64,000 nucleotides of DNA from Lentimicrobium saccharophilum (GCF_001192835.1 NZ_DF968182.1:1614968-1678967), one strand, 5' to 3'. Positions 1 through 10,884 are shown, counted from the first letter of the stretch. Translations and numbers: made by a program. The notes: generated by a model not told the origin, from the sequence alone.

Positions 1-1048
1 TCGTAAGAGAATATACGCCACCATTACTGTGGGTAATTCCATTGATGCTGGGATTCTGCATATTGCTGATAAATCCGGCCGGGCCTGTCCATTGGTAGGA
101 AGCTCCGGGCACGCTGGCTGCATTTAACTGGAGTGTACCACCAACGCAAACCGGAGAATTGCTGGTTGCCGGAGGGGGAAGAATGGTGCAATCGGTGGTA
201 CCTGTACCGCTCTGCTGCTGGAATGTAATATCGCAGGGCTGATTACTGAAATTCGTGATTATCAGGATATAGTATTCTCCGGTCTGACCGTTGGGAATAT
301 TGGCAGTTTCGGTAGGTGCAGGCGAATAGCTACAGTCAACAACCTTGCTGCCGGTAAGCCCTCCATTGGTATTATTCATGGGGCATGGAGTAATCGGATC
401 GGCAAAAGGCCCCCACAAACAGAAGTCAATGTCCCGCGAAGGGGTACTGTACATGTAGATACCGATGGGACCAGGATCTTCAATTTTAAGATGATACCAA
501 GCCGGATTGGGCCTGGTGGATAAGCAGCTGTAATTGGGGCCTGCCTGTGCCTGGGTATTTGTTCCGGCCGGAAATGTATAAATAGTTCCGGTACAGAATG
601 GCATTGATTTATGACAGGAATCATTCTCAGTATCACGCTGCCCAGTCAGGGCATAATATTCAAGCCACTCACCATGCTGTGATCCAAGCTGTAGAATCAT
701 GGCAGTCTGCGCATCCTTGTCAAGTTCCTCATCCAACGAACAGGCCTTGCTCATAATGCCTGAAACTGCCGTTTCTATCCGGTCGAAACTACTGGCAACC
801 GGATAAATATAAATGATTCCGGTCTCTTCTGAAATCACCACCTTGGCATCGGTTAGTGAGTTAAATTCGCTCACCATTACCATTCGCTCAAAGTAAGAAT
901 AATTCATCAATTCAACCCGAATATGCTGATCTTCAGCACCCCGGCTGATAACCTGCTGAGAGTTCACACCGTTCAGGAAAATAAATAATCCCGCTAAAAG
1001 CAATCCTGTTTTAGTCAGTGCAACTTTCAGTTTGGCAATTGTTTTCAT
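1..1048 (-). CDS. Partial secreted Ig/PKD-type surface protein (3' end outside the window)
   Basis: An open frame runs from an ATG at 1048 to the window edge without a stop (349 codons seen), so the C-terminus is missing. The first ~30 residues form a signal peptide ([15 protein letters not shown], then a hydrophobic run ending near NSQQ). Residues ~155-290 form a Cys-rich region with [20 protein letters not shown] and [15 protein letters not shown], like the N-terminal domain of many Bacteroidota exoproteins and of the neighbour at 8075-10603. After a Cys-Pro linker an Ig-like domain begins ([18 protein letters not shown]). A T9SS sorting domain would be expected beyond the edge but cannot be seen. 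No enzymatic function is evident; an adhesin or surface role is inference. Confidence 0.85.
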   Translation of the reverse strand, partial: MKTIAKLKVALTKTGLLLAGLFIFLNGVNSQQVISRGAEDQHIRVELMNYSYFERMVMVSEFNSLTDAKVVISEETGIIYIYPVASSFDRIETAVSGIMSKACSLDEELDKDAQTAMILQLGSQHGEWLEYYALTGQRDTENDSCHKSMPFCTGTIYTFPAGTNTQAQAGPNYSCLSTRPNPAWYHLKIEDPGPIGIYMYSTPSRDIDFCLWGPFADPITPCPMNNTNGGLTGSKVVDCSYSPAPTETANIPNGQTGEYYILIITNFSNQPCDITFQQQSGTGTTDCTILPPPATSNSPVCVGGTLQLNAASVPGASYQWTGPAGFISNMQNPSINGITHSNGGVYSLT

Positions 1049-1510
1049 GCTTTTTTACTTTTTCAATCAATACTGAATATTGACTACCATATTTCCGGGA
1101 AATATCAGGGAAATTCAGGCTAATGACCGGTATAACAGCAGAATAATAATCAGCATTCAGATAAGTTTTTATCTGATGCAGCAGTTCTACTGACTAATGA
1201 CAAATCCCCGGAACAAAACCCCTCCCCAAAAAATGGCGATCAATGCAGTCCCAAAATTATAAATTTATTAATAAGTAACGGACATTACAATGAATTTATT
1301 AATAATTTTTCAAATCAGGGTTGGAGATTGCCGGCATAAAAGCGGCAATATGGAGTACCAGGCAGCTCCTTTGATCTGTGCTTTTTCCTGACAATGTTTC
1401 ATATATTGCAGGATTTCTAAAGATAATATTCCCGGAAAGCACAGAATCAATGCCTGTTAACGGTTGAAATTACGTTTTTCAATACCAGGGAATTCAGCAG
1501 GCCGGACAGA
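1049..1510. other. Intergenic region with candidate promoter and small hairpin
   Basis: I see no convincing gene in these 460 bases. A minus-strand TAATTTTG box (1259-1252) fits the Bacteroidota -7 consensus TAnnTTTG and would give a leader of about 200 nt for the gene starting at 1048. The leader contains a perfect 7-bp hairpin, CAGATAA-gttt-TTATCTG (1158-1175). Near the box, aatttattaata occurs twice about 30 bp apart. A 68-codon plus-strand frame at 1464-1670 only mirrors the 3' end of the next gene. Confidence 0.35.
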
Positions 1511-3799
1511 TCAATTTATTTGTTTCGTTGATGACTCAGATTCAATTTCTTCATCTGAAACGGCAAAACTGATTGCGAAAGAAGGAGTCTGGCCGAAATT
1601 TCCGGTATTTGCCGCGGACGGACCGGACATTTTTATCCTGTCGGCAGATATTCCTTTGGATATCAGATAGTTTTTAACATTCCGGGTCCTCTCCTCTTCA
1701 ATTGCTGAAATCCTTGTCTCTAGATGGGCCCTTCCTGAAAGCTGAACTGACTTTTCCTGAACAGAAGCAAGGGCTGCACTGACACCCGACTGCTCTCCGA
1801 GCCATGCCGTAAAACCGGGATCACGGTTTGAAATCTGCCTGATTCGCAAATCATCTTCAGGAGACAGACTGTCACTAAAACCGAGCCCAAGGAATTTCTG
1901 TTTTGCCATATAGGTGGCCAGGAATTCTATTTCTGCCTCCCGGCTGTTACCCGGTGTAAAATGAACGCTGAGTTCAGGCTTATTCAATATCACTTCAGCA
2001 ATCCTGCCGAGTGTAACCAGGTTATCCTGGTCTGGCTGCTGCTGAAGAAATTCCATCTTCATTTCACGGTAATCATCTTCTGATCCTCCGAACATATCAG
2101 CCACAAGGCGATAAGGAGCAACTGCAGCCTTGATCGCCAGGTTCTTCAATACCTGAAGCAATGCCTTGCCCCAGCGATAATCAGGATCATCGAGATCGCC
2201 CTCAACCGGGATTGACAATCTGATATTCCCTTTCAGGTCCCTTAAAACGGATATGGCCAGCCGGACGGGAATATTCATGGCCGTATTGTTCTGAACCCTT
2301 TTCCCGGCTACCACCCTTTCGATAAATAACCTGTTCTCACTTTTCAATTTGTGATCCCTGATATAAATCTCATTTTCAAAAGTAAGGTCCCCGTCGATAA
2401 ATGGTGTGGCGACATAATATACAGAATATGGATTGATATCGGACAACCTGATGCCCTTTATACTGTAATTCATCTCCATTTCAGAATAACCATCCGGATT
2501 AATACTGAGATTCCCGGAAAAAATTCCGGTCTGGTTAAGTTTAGACTTCATGACCACGTTTATTCGTTCACTTGAAGAATTAAGATTTTCCGACGAGATG
2601 AAAAGGGAGTCCAGCTCGTACTGAAATTTGTCTTCAAGGGTATAATCAGTATATACAACCCTGCCGTTGGTAATCAGCACTTTACCGGCCTTGTAATTAC
2701 TCACTTTATACTGGCTTGTATAGAATTGAACATAATCTGCAATCATCCTGAAAAGATTGGCATAATCCTCCACAGGCACCGTACCTGTATTCACTGAATC
2801 AACTTCTTCGGCAGCTATCAGCATGCGGTCGAAATTAATTCCGTCATCATAAACGGCAAATTTTACGTAAGGTCTGTCAATATTTATGACACCAAAATGA
2901 TAGACATTGCCGGCAGAGTTGATGGAATCCGCATCTATAAGAAGTTTTCCGACCGATGCAATCACTTCGCCTGTGGTATCAGCCACTGAAAATTCCCTTA
3001 AAACAAAATCCCCTGAGGCGGCAATATCAGCCGGGTTTCCGGCATTGCCGTCAAGCCGCAGGTCGGCACTGACTAAACCTTCAAGGGATTCAACAAGCAG
3101 GTAATCCTTCATGTACGGATAAAGATGGGTAAGGCTAAAATCAGTGATCCCCGCTTTCAGATTATACACAGAGGTTTCCTGATTAAAAAACAGATCTGCC
3201 GTTAAATCTCCACCCTGATTGAATGCGCAAGTCGCGGAAATACTGATACGCGGATCGGCAGAAGAGATTACCGGGCAGGTTATATTCAGATTTTCGATTG
3301 AAATATTCACCAGCGGTGATGCACCCTTATAATTCAAGGTATTATTTCTGATTTCAATATTCCTGACTTCAAAAGCTACCGGCGCTCCGTCAGCCGGTTC
3401 CTCAACCGTATCGCCTGCAGCAAACCTGAGTATCAGGTCGTCAAAATTGAATGATTCACCATTCTGCAAAACCTGAATAATGGCATTCTCAATTAAAACA
3501 TCCTCAACGATATTCCTACCGGTAAGAAAAGACAACAGGGCTGTATTTATCCGGATTTTACCGGCAGCTACAAATAAACCGCGATCATCTGTTTCATAAA
3601 CCTTTAGCAGTTTTATGCCGACCTTTCCGTTCAGCAGGTTTATGACGAGCCTGTCCATTTCGATCTTTCTGCCGGTCCATTCCCTGCTGTTTTTTTCAAT
3701 AAGGTATTCAGCGACCGGAGAGATAAATACCGCTAGCAGGATTACAATTCCGGCAACAATTCCCAAAAGAAGCGCAATGAGTTTAGTGAATCTTTTCAT
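1511..3799 (-). CDS. DUF748/AsmA-like envelope protein
   Basis: 762 residues. One N-terminal membrane anchor (residues ~7-30, GIVAGIVILLAVF) is followed by a long beta-rich region. Its opening, with WTGRKIEMDRLVINLLNGKV and FNFDDLILRF, is typical of DUF748 in the AsmA/TamB/YhdP-like superfamily, proteins that span the periplasm and are linked to lipid transport or outer-membrane homeostasis. The last ~140 residues resemble a degenerate OmpA-C-like module (IAEVILNKPELSVHF, then NYLISKGISADRI), a known feature of DUF748 proteins. It lies 83 bp downstream of the 1250-residue T9SS exoprotein and may be the last gene of that operon. Family assignment is fairly secure; the cargo and exact function are unknown. 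Confidence 0.75.
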   Translation of the reverse strand: MKRFTKLIALLLGIVAGIVILLAVFISPVAEYLIEKNSREWTGRKIEMDRLVINLLNGKVGIKLLKVYETDDRGLFVAAGKIRINTALLSFLTGRNIVEDVLIENAIIQVLQNGESFNFDDLILRFAAGDTVEEPADGAPVAFEVRNIEIRNNTLNYKGASPLVNISIENLNITCPVISSADPRISISATCAFNQGGDLTADLFFNQETSVYNLKAGITDFSLTHLYPYMKDYLLVESLEGLVSADLRLDGNAGNPADIAASGDFVLREFSVADTTGEVIASVGKLLIDADSINSAGNVYHFGVINIDRPYVKFAVYDDGINFDRMLIAAEEVDSVNTGTVPVEDYANLFRMIADYVQFYTSQYKVSNYKAGKVLITNGRVVYTDYTLEDKFQYELDSLFISSENLNSSSERINVVMKSKLNQTGIFSGNLSINPDGYSEMEMNYSIKGIRLSDINPYSVYYVATPFIDGDLTFENEIYIRDHKLKSENRLFIERVVAGKRVQNNTAMNIPVRLAISVLRDLKGNIRLSIPVEGDLDDPDYRWGKALLQVLKNLAIKAAVAPYRLVADMFGGSEDDYREMKMEFLQQQPDQDNLVTLGRIAEVILNKPELSVHFTPGNSREAEIEFLATYMAKQKFLGLGFSDSLSPEDDLRIRQISNRDPGFTAWLGEQSGVSAALASVQEKSVQLSGRAHLETRISAIEEERTRNVKNYLISKGISADRIKMSGPSAANTGNFGQTPSFAISFAVSDEEIESESSTKQIN

Positions 3800-3882
3800 C
3801 CTTTCTTCAAAAGCAATTTAGATCTGACGGAATATCATTCAGTGTGTTGCGATGAAAGAAGAAATTTCATACTCATCGCGGC

Positions 3883-6800
3883 TTACCTGTTTATAATCAA
3901 CTTCTTAACAAAGTATCCGGTGTCAGTGCCGATTTTCAGCAGGTACATTCCTTCAGGAAATCCTTCAAGACCAAAACAGGCCGGATCGCTGTTTTCACCG
4001 CTGAAATTATGCGCAGCAAGCAGTCTGCCCCGGATATCATACAACCGGAGTTGAATATCTCCTGATACAAAAGGTAAAATTCTTATACAGACAGTTTCCC
4101 TTGCCGGATTGGGAAATACAACAACATCATTAAAATCTCCGCTTTCGTCAATCCCATAGGAGCAATTTATGAAGTTAAACAGCACATTGACCTCCGCCCT
4201 TGAAAAACAGCCGGTAGAGAGGTCAGTGACAATAACCCATAATTGCCTGAAATCAAAAGTAATACCTGATGTCCACAGTTGAATAAAATTGCCGGTGGAA
4301 CCATCGGACCAGAGAAATGAAACCTCTTCTGAAGGAAGCGTAATGTTGATGGTATCGAAAACGCAGGCCAGAATGGTATTATCCTCATGAGGCACACCCG
4401 GGGCTATAAGATTGATTGCCGGCAGGTTGATAACAGTTACAGGGACTATTCTTTCAATCAAAGACATTCCGTCTCCGACTTCGAGACGATAGGCTGTAGA
4501 AGCCAGTGGTGAAACATTCACTTCAGACTGTTCCGAAATAAGGGTATTTCCATCGTACCACCGGTAGTAATAACCGCTCTGAATTCCACCAAAAGGCAAG
4601 GCCAGCAATGTAGTTGAGGAACCAAGGCAGATGGTATCGGGATTGGCAACCGGAGAAGCATTAAGCATACCACCCTGAACAATAACGCTGACCTGATCGG
4701 GAGGGCTTGAACATCCATGGTGATCGGTGACTGTGAGAAAAAACAGATTACTGGTATACAGAGGGATGGTTAAAGGATCGGCCACAAAGGGGTTAATCAG
4801 CGAATCGGCCGGAGACCAGGAGAAGCTGTAATTTCCCGTGGGTGAGGCGCTGCCCTGGAGTTGGGCACTGCTGCCTGTCTGCAGAAAAATATCTTGCCCG
4901 GCACTGGCTGCCGGTAACGGCCAGACCTCAACGCTTACCTGGGCAGAAACGGAGGAGGTTCCGTCGAAAACCACCACTTCATAAACAGTACTTACATCAG
5001 GCATTACAAAAGGATACTGAAGGTTACTGAATAACACTCCGTTAATCAGCCAGCTGTATTGATAACCTGAACCTGCGCCGCCCAATGCCTGAACCGAGAG
5101 TGCGGTTCCTTCTCCCGCGCATAATGCCGGCGGGTCTGCAAAAGCTGAAATGGTCAGAGGACTGCCGGCTACTTCAATCCAAACCTCATCGCTGGCAGCA
5201 CAACCATTTACCGCATCGGTGGATGTTAATGTAAAGAGTACTGTTGCCTGAAGAGGCAGGGTTTCGGGCCGCATCACATCCGGGTTGAGCAACAGTGAAG
5301 CAGGTTCCCAGTGACAAAGCACCGGGTTGCCTCCTCCCTGAACACTGCCCTTCAGTATAACTGACGCGCCAAAGATTACCGTAGTATCATTCCCCGCGCT
5401 TACCTGGGGACCGGGTGCAATCTCAACCTGCAGTGCAGGCGAAAAAGGGCCGGTACCGCAGTTATTGACAACGGCCACCCTGAGATTGGCGATACCGGAA
5501 AATGCCGGATCCCAGTTCACTGAAACCGCATTCCCGCTGCCTGTAACCACACCGGCACCTGAAGGATCAATGGACCAGTTATAGCCTGAAGCATTCAGTG
5601 CAATCTGAGTGGTGTAAATGCCCGTAGCTCCTCCGGAGCAGAAAAAATCCGGACCCTGAGGCTGCATTGCCTGCGATGGCAATGGACTTACTTCTATCAC
5701 GAGCGGGTCAGACCATACAGATGAACCACATTCATTCACGCCCCTGACGGCCAGTTGGGCTGTGCCGGAAAATGAAGCAGACCACGACAGGGTGATCTGT
5801 TGTCCATTGCCAACAACAATTCCGGCTGACGAAGGCAAGAGCGTCCATTCGTAATGGTCGGCAAAAGCGGAACCTGAAGTAAAATAGGTTGTAAGCCCAG
5901 CACCCTGGCACAAAGCCGCAGGGCCGACCGGTGTTCCGGTTTCCTTGGGCAAGGGGTTTATATTTACCTGCAACGGAGGCGAACCCGGACCGGTTCCGCA
6001 ATCATTAACACCTCTTACCTGAATATAAGCTGTCCCTATAAAATTATCGGCCCAGTTGACCATTGCAGATGTTCCGCTGCCCTGGATGGTTCCGGCCGAT
6101 GGAGGGGACATTCCCCAAAGGTAACTCGTTGTATTGGCAAGGGGGGGTGTACTGAAGACCGTATTGGGCGGATTCTCGCAGAGGGCTGTTGGCCCCTGGA
6201 TCGGGGCGCCGGCCGGAGGAACTGAATAAATCTGCACCATAGTTGAAAATACGACCTGCGGGCAGGCAGCAGAAGGAGGAATGGTATTGGTAACCTGGTA
6301 AGTTCCTTGTGCAGAAGCCGCCAGGTTGATCTCCCCGGTGTAGATGCTCGCAAATACCAATCCTGGTGGTGTTGCAGAAAAAGTGCCGGCTGAAGAACCC
6401 GGCGCAAAAACCGGAAGCGGATTGATCGCCGTGACACAATAACCCGGCTGCGGATATCCAAATGTGGCAGAAGGCGAGGTAACCACTGTAAGTAAAATAC
6501 TTGCCGTGTCAGGGCAGGAACCTTGCGTGATGTGAGAAATGGTATAGGTCCCCGGATTACTCGCACCCAGATTTATATTACCGGTTGAAGCATTGATCGA
6601 CAATCCGGGAGGAGTGGCAAAATAAATACCTCCGGGATAAGGTGTAACAGGATTGCCTGAGAAGCCACTCTGGCAAAGCGTTGAGGATCCGTAACCAAAA
6701 CCCGCGTTATCCTGGGGAATAACAGTGACTGTAACATTATCGGAAAAAACCTGGCCACCGCAAAGATTTACCACGGCGGTATATACCGTTGTCACTGAAG

Positions 6801-7635
6801 GCGTTACAATAAGCTCCGGCCCGTATCCAACAATGGTACCTCCCGGGTAACCACCGGTATACCATTTGATCCCGCTTGGGACAAACCGGGTGCTTTCGTT
6901 CGTAACCACCCATTGGGTGGAATTCCGTCCTGTCGCTGTAAAGGCTGTGGAACCATTGCTGTTATGAACACCCTGGGTAGCTGTTCCACCTGCCCATGTA
7001 AGGCAGTTGGGCTTGTTGGTGAGATGATTCTCGACAATGCTGCTCTGTTCGTTCAGGACTATCTGGAAAGACCCGCGGGTTGAGGTACAACTGAACATCG
7101 GACATTCATACCAGTAAACTACCAGTTTACGGTTTGGGGCTGTGCCGATGGTTTTATAAAAAACATATGGTGGACCGTAGGCTGAAGTCACGCCCGGATG
7201 CCAATCCTGCCAGGGCGCCATAATGCAGTTTTTAGGCACTGTACTGCTTGTGCTGGGAATGGGTGCAGAGGTGTAAGTTGTCCAGGATGAATTGTAGGAA
7301 AATCCGACCCAACCGTTGGAACCAATGTAGAATTGCGAGTAATATTGGTTGAAGAAGCAGAACTGAAACCCGATATTAAACGGACCGGCAATCTGGTCGT
7401 CCTGATTTCCGCCAAAGGTCACCGGTGTCCCGCCGGAATAAGTCTCAGGTTGATACGGATAGACTTCAAAGGTATAGCTATCGGTACCATAGCCACCTTC
7501 TGCCTCAGCAAACAATGTTACCGTTTCACCCTGACAAATGGTAACATCCGGCCCTGCATTAATTTGTGATTTTACCTGAAAATCAAAACAAAAAACCAAC
7601 GCCACCAAAAGAAAAAAACTCCGGTCATTATGCAT
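3883..7635 (-). CDS. Large T9SS-secreted protein with nidogen-like and Ig/PKD-like repeats
   Basis: 1250 residues. The signal peptide covers residues 1 to ~23 (cut near VKSQ). Residues ~60-260 resemble a nidogen-like/FxFFG surface domain (IGFQFCFFNQYYSQFYIGSNGWVGF). Then follow many Ig/PKD-like repeats with recurrent phrases such as GTGPGSPPLQV, NECGSSVWSDPL and NNCGTGPFSPAL; the repeats near 500-800 are clearly related to each other. The last ~85 residues are a type A T9SS sorting domain: VVFPNPARE, a beta-sandwich core (LRLYDIRGRLL), GMYLLKI and the terminal FVKKLIINR. It should be exported by Sec and then by T9SS to the cell surface or medium. It sits 26 bp downstream of the small secreted gene at 7662. 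No catalytic motif was found; an adhesive or matrix role is inference. Confidence 0.88.
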   Translation of the reverse strand: MHNDRSFFLLVALVFCFDFQVKSQINAGPDVTICQGETVTLFAEAEGGYGTDSYTFEVYPYQPETYSGGTPVTFGGNQDDQIAGPFNIGFQFCFFNQYYSQFYIGSNGWVGFSYNSSWTTYTSAPIPSTSSTVPKNCIMAPWQDWHPGVTSAYGPPYVFYKTIGTAPNRKLVVYWYECPMFSCTSTRGSFQIVLNEQSSIVENHLTNKPNCLTWAGGTATQGVHNSNGSTAFTATGRNSTQWVVTNESTRFVPSGIKWYTGGYPGGTIVGYGPELIVTPSVTTVYTAVVNLCGGQVFSDNVTVTVIPQDNAGFGYGSSTLCQSGFSGNPVTPYPGGIYFATPPGLSINASTGNINLGASNPGTYTISHITQGSCPDTASILLTVVTSPSATFGYPQPGYCVTAINPLPVFAPGSSAGTFSATPPGLVFASIYTGEINLAASAQGTYQVTNTIPPSAACPQVVFSTMVQIYSVPPAGAPIQGPTALCENPPNTVFSTPPLANTTSYLWGMSPPSAGTIQGSGTSAMVNWADNFIGTAYIQVRGVNDCGTGPGSPPLQVNINPLPKETGTPVGPAALCQGAGLTTYFTSGSAFADHYEWTLLPSSAGIVVGNGQQITLSWSASFSGTAQLAVRGVNECGSSVWSDPLVIEVSPLPSQAMQPQGPDFFCSGGATGIYTTQIALNASGYNWSIDPSGAGVVTGSGNAVSVNWDPAFSGIANLRVAVVNNCGTGPFSPALQVEIAPGPQVSAGNDTTVIFGASVILKGSVQGGGNPVLCHWEPASLLLNPDVMRPETLPLQATVLFTLTSTDAVNGCAASDEVWIEVAGSPLTISAFADPPALCAGEGTALSVQALGGAGSGYQYSWLINGVLFSNLQYPFVMPDVSTVYEVVVFDGTSSVSAQVSVEVWPLPAASAGQDIFLQTGSSAQLQGSASPTGNYSFSWSPADSLINPFVADPLTIPLYTSNLFFLTVTDHHGCSSPPDQVSVIVQGGMLNASPVANPDTICLGSSTTLLALPFGGIQSGYYYRWYDGNTLISEQSEVNVSPLASTAYRLEVGDGMSLIERIVPVTVINLPAINLIAPGVPHEDNTILACVFDTINITLPSEEVSFLWSDGSTGNFIQLWTSGITFDFRQLWVIVTDLSTGCFSRAEVNVLFNFINCSYGIDESGDFNDVVVFPNPARETVCIRILPFVSGDIQLRLYDIRGRLLAAHNFSGENSDPACFGLEGFPEGMYLLKIGTDTGYFVKKLIINR

Positions 7636-7661
7636 TAAACACCCTTTTAAGTTATAGAAGA

Positions 7662-8063
7662 TTAATCTTCAGGGTTAAAGTCCTCAAGATTATGCTCTTT
7701 GCCATTGATAATAATCTGCCGGATCCCGATGAACAACAGGATTTTCTTTACGTAAGCGGCATCAGTCGGGTGAATGTAAGAAAGAGTAAAACGATGGAAA
7801 TCGGAAGATGGCTGATCTACAGCCAGGGTAAAGGTTTCAGGCATCAGAGAAGCCTGGCTGGTAACGGGTTCAATATCAGGAAAATCGTCAATATTAATAA
7901 AGAAAACAGTTTTAACTCTGCCATTGTCCTGCAATAAAAAATCCTCCGAGTTCACAAACCTGGCAGTATAACCATCCTGAGCACTGACTGGTTGGCCCAT
8001 TAAAAAAATAACCGATATGAACAATGGTATCAGCTTCAATATTTCAGGGCCATGGGTTCTCAT
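7662..8063 (-). CDS. Small secreted protein of unknown function
   Basis: 133 residues from the ATG at 8063; a 9-base upstream extension would need a TTG start. A signal peptide covers residues 1 to ~28 (LIPLFISVIFLMGQPVSAQ). The mature part is about 105 residues with no cysteine, no lipobox and no family I recognise; it looks like one compact beta-rich domain. It lies 11 bp after the T9SS exoprotein ending at 8075 and 26 bp before the one starting at 7635, so it is probably co-transcribed with both. It could be a secretion accessory or a partner of these surface proteins, but nothing in the sequence proves this. Confidence 0.7.
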   Translation of the reverse strand: MRTHGPEILKLIPLFISVIFLMGQPVSAQDGYTARFVNSEDFLLQDNGRVKTVFFINIDDFPDIEPVTSQASLMPETFTLAVDQPSSDFHRFTLSYIHPTDAAYVKKILLFIGIRQIIINGKEHNLEDFNPED

Positions 8064-8074
8064 AACGGACAAAG

Positions 8075-10603
8075 TTAGTGAATAACCAGTTTCGTGACAA
8101 CAGTACCTCTTTTTGATGTAATCCTGAGGAGATAGGTTCCGGGGCTGTTATCCGACAAGTCAAGCATAGTTTGACTGATACCCGGCATGGTTTTACTGAT
8201 TCCGCTGCGCATAATTACACGGCCGCTGAGATCGGTCATGGTGACATCAAAGAAGCCGGCCGGTCCGTCCAGCGCTATGGTTACATTTCTGCGGGCCGGG
8301 TTGGGATACACAATGATAAAATCCTCCGGTTTCAGATCCTCAACGCCATAGGAACAGGCTGTAAAAGTAAATGCAACCCCGGCAGCGCCATGGTTGATGC
8401 ATCCGGTAATCGGGTCGGTCACCCGCACCGAATGTTCCTGAAAGTCAAAACTTATTCCGGAGGTCTTAGTTTCAAGATATCTTTCCGTGGATCCGTTGCT
8501 CCAAAGGTACTGAGCGCCGGCGTTGCCTGCATCCAGGATCAGGGTATCGTAAACACAAACCTGAATATACCCGCCCTGAATATAATATTCCGGTTTAATC
8601 AGGTTTACTTCAGGAAGCGGATTAACCTCAACAGTTACCTGACTTTCAATGGTATTAAACAAATCATTCAGGATCAATGTGTAGGTTGTAGTTCCGGAAG
8701 GGGTTAACTGAACGGTTTCGCCGGTTGAGATTTCCGTATCACCGACTTTCCAGCTGTAAAAATAATGCGGATAGTTGCCGCCACTGGGCAGTGCGATTAA
8801 TTGCACCGTATCACCCATACAGATAACCGGGGGAACTGCCTGAGGCACAACTGCCAGGGGGCCTCCTACAACAGTAACCATCATTTGATCCTCTTCGCTT
8901 ACACAACCATTTGCATCAGTAACAACCAGGCTGAACAAAGTAGAGTTGTTCAGTTTCCTGGTAACAGGGCTCTGTATGGCCGGATTCCATAGCGAATCAG
9001 CCGGTTGCCACTGGTAATCGAAAGGAGGCATTCCTACCCCTGCACTCCCCTGCAATTGGGTAAAAGTCCCGTGATTAATCTGGATATCAGCCCCGGCATC
9101 TGCAACCGGTAAAGGATGTACTATAACTGTAACCTGTGAGCTGACAGGATTGAAGCCGTCGTCCACAATAACCGTGTATGTGGTTGTCTGAACCGGCTCC
9201 ACTACAGGATTCTGAAGCGTTGAGGACCAGCCGTCCGGTGCGCTCCACTCGTAAGTGTAGGGCTGCTGGATATTGCCGCCGAATGCATTTACTTCGAGCT
9301 GGGTGGAACCTCCGTAACAGATTTCATCGGGGCTGGCAGAGGCTGAAGCTGCAAGAGCATCGCCCACAAATAATGTCGCAGCAGGCGACATGGTGAGAGG
9401 AGGGCAGTCACCGCTGACGAGACATCTGTACTGATACTGTCCAAGCTCAAATGTAGCAGGATTGATGGTCAGCGTGTTTGTATTTGTTCCGGAATAAGGG
9501 GCAACTTCGGTAAGATATTGCCAGAATGCGGTCGGATTGGGCCGGTACTGCCACCTGAAACTGGTATCTCCAAGCGTTTCAACATGAAAAACAGCCGTTC
9601 CGCCAATGGGCACCATCTGATCCTCAGGGCCTGCCAGCACGGTTGGAAGCGGATCAAGTTGAACATCAAAGGTCTTCCCGTGCGGCAGTGAATTATTCGA
9701 ACAGAGGTCAACCACATTTCCGATCAAACGCAGTTCATATTCTCCGTTTTCATACATCGGCGGATAAAACTCGATGGTAAAGAACTTCTCCTGCTCGCCA
9801 CCGGCCTGACATCCTGCCCCGTTGACGCTGGTCACCGTGTGCTCGGTTCCGTCAGGACCAACAAGCAGGAAATCAGAAGGATTTACCGAAAGACAACGCA
9901 GGTTCTCGGTAAAACCAAAATACAACGAAGTGGCTCCGGCACATCCGATTTCATTATCAATAAACGCAATGGTTGCTGCAACATCATCATAGATTCCTGC
10001 TGTTGAAGCTCCAAAATCAAGGGTATAACCAGCCGACGAAGAAGCTGTCCAGTTACTTATACATAACACATAGGTATCTCCTCCCTCAACGGGCAGGTCG
10101 GCATTCCATTTATTGGTAGGCCCGCCGCCGTTACAATGTGAGCTCCCGCCATTGGGACTGCTGATACCGGTCGAGCCGTGATAACCCGCCCCCCCGGCAG
10201 CATTACAGCTCTCCTGCATGAAAGCCGCGTTGTTATATATATCGCTGCACTCCATGTCGTTCAGGTTATAAACCGCCCAGTCGTAATCGTCATTCGGGTT
10301 AACCGGAGTGATTACAAAACGCAGCATTCCGGATGTCTGGACAGAAATCACGTACCAAATGGTATTGGTCTCTCCATCCATACAACTGCGCGGACAACTT
10401 TGATTCGGGTTGATTTCATCAGGATAATTTCCAGAGCCAAGCGGCACCAGTGGCTGATCATAGAAACCGGTGCAAACCGGGATGGCCCCCAGGCAATCCT
10501 GAATGGTAGGAACCTGCGACCAGGAGTAACCGTAAAAAGCTATTGCAAAAACAACCGTTAAAAAGAGACCAGACCTGTTTCCCTTGTAGGAAAGATAATT
10601 CAT
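8075..10603 (-). CDS. T9SS-secreted protein with PKD/Ig-like repeats
   Basis: 842 residues with a signal peptide (1 to ~30, ending GYSWSQ). The N-terminal ~200 residues are the Cys-containing domain common in Bacteroidota exoproteins (IQDCLGAIPVCTGFYDQP, YDWAVYNLND, YVLCISNWTASSSAGYTLDF). Then come Ig/PKD-like repeats with recurrent YEWSAPDGWSSTLQNPVVEP and TTTYTVIVDDG, and phrases such as DAGADIQINHGTFTQLQGSA that recur in the 1250-residue neighbour. The last ~85 residues are a T9SS type A sorting domain (IVYPNPARRNVTI, VTMTDLSGRVIM, GTYLLRI, TKLVIH). It is probably the first gene of a minus-strand operon with the genes at 7662, 3883 and perhaps 1511. No enzymatic domain was recognised. Confidence 0.88.
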   Translation of the reverse strand: MNYLSYKGNRSGLFLTVVFAIAFYGYSWSQVPTIQDCLGAIPVCTGFYDQPLVPLGSGNYPDEINPNQSCPRSCMDGETNTIWYVISVQTSGMLRFVITPVNPNDDYDWAVYNLNDMECSDIYNNAAFMQESCNAAGGAGYHGSTGISSPNGGSSHCNGGGPTNKWNADLPVEGGDTYVLCISNWTASSSAGYTLDFGASTAGIYDDVAATIAFIDNEIGCAGATSLYFGFTENLRCLSVNPSDFLLVGPDGTEHTVTSVNGAGCQAGGEQEKFFTIEFYPPMYENGEYELRLIGNVVDLCSNNSLPHGKTFDVQLDPLPTVLAGPEDQMVPIGGTAVFHVETLGDTSFRWQYRPNPTAFWQYLTEVAPYSGTNTNTLTINPATFELGQYQYRCLVSGDCPPLTMSPAATLFVGDALAASASASPDEICYGGSTQLEVNAFGGNIQQPYTYEWSAPDGWSSTLQNPVVEPVQTTTYTVIVDDGFNPVSSQVTVIVHPLPVADAGADIQINHGTFTQLQGSAGVGMPPFDYQWQPADSLWNPAIQSPVTRKLNNSTLFSLVVTDANGCVSEEDQMMVTVVGGPLAVVPQAVPPVICMGDTVQLIALPSGGNYPHYFYSWKVGDTEISTGETVQLTPSGTTTYTLILNDLFNTIESQVTVEVNPLPEVNLIKPEYYIQGGYIQVCVYDTLILDAGNAGAQYLWSNGSTERYLETKTSGISFDFQEHSVRVTDPITGCINHGAAGVAFTFTACSYGVEDLKPEDFIIVYPNPARRNVTIALDGPAGFFDVTMTDLSGRVIMRSGISKTMPGISQTMLDLSDNSPGTYLLRITSKRGTVVTKLVIH

Positions 10604-10694
10604 GACATCAATGTTTCCGTTATAAAAACCTGTTTATAACGATTTAACAAAAAGGAAAGTAAACAATAAGTTGCTGAAAAAGCAAGCACACAGG

Positions 10695-10702
10695 CAAATT
10701 TA
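10695..10702 (-). promoter_or_regulatory. Candidate -7 promoter box (TAAATTTG) for the 8075-10603 operon
   Basis: The minus strand reads TAAATTTG, a match to the Bacteroidota -7 element TAnnTTTG, about 90 nt before the ATG at 10603. No clear -33 TTTG is seen at the usual spacing. Confidence 0.4.
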
Positions 10703-10884
10703 AGAATAATATAACCCGGAATCAGGAGTTCATAAAAAAAATGAAATCTGCCGTATTCCTCTCCTCCCGATGCAGCTGTGAAGGGGATTCGGTAAATCGG
10801 AAATGCACAATTCAAAAAAAATGTGTTTTTTTGTGTACGCTTGCGTCTGTAAAGACGTTATAATCCTGTCAATATACTCAAATT

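Noticed and set aside
1464-1670. 68-codon plus-strand gene
   Set aside because: It overlaps antisense the 3' end of the DUF748 gene, which has strong family motifs.
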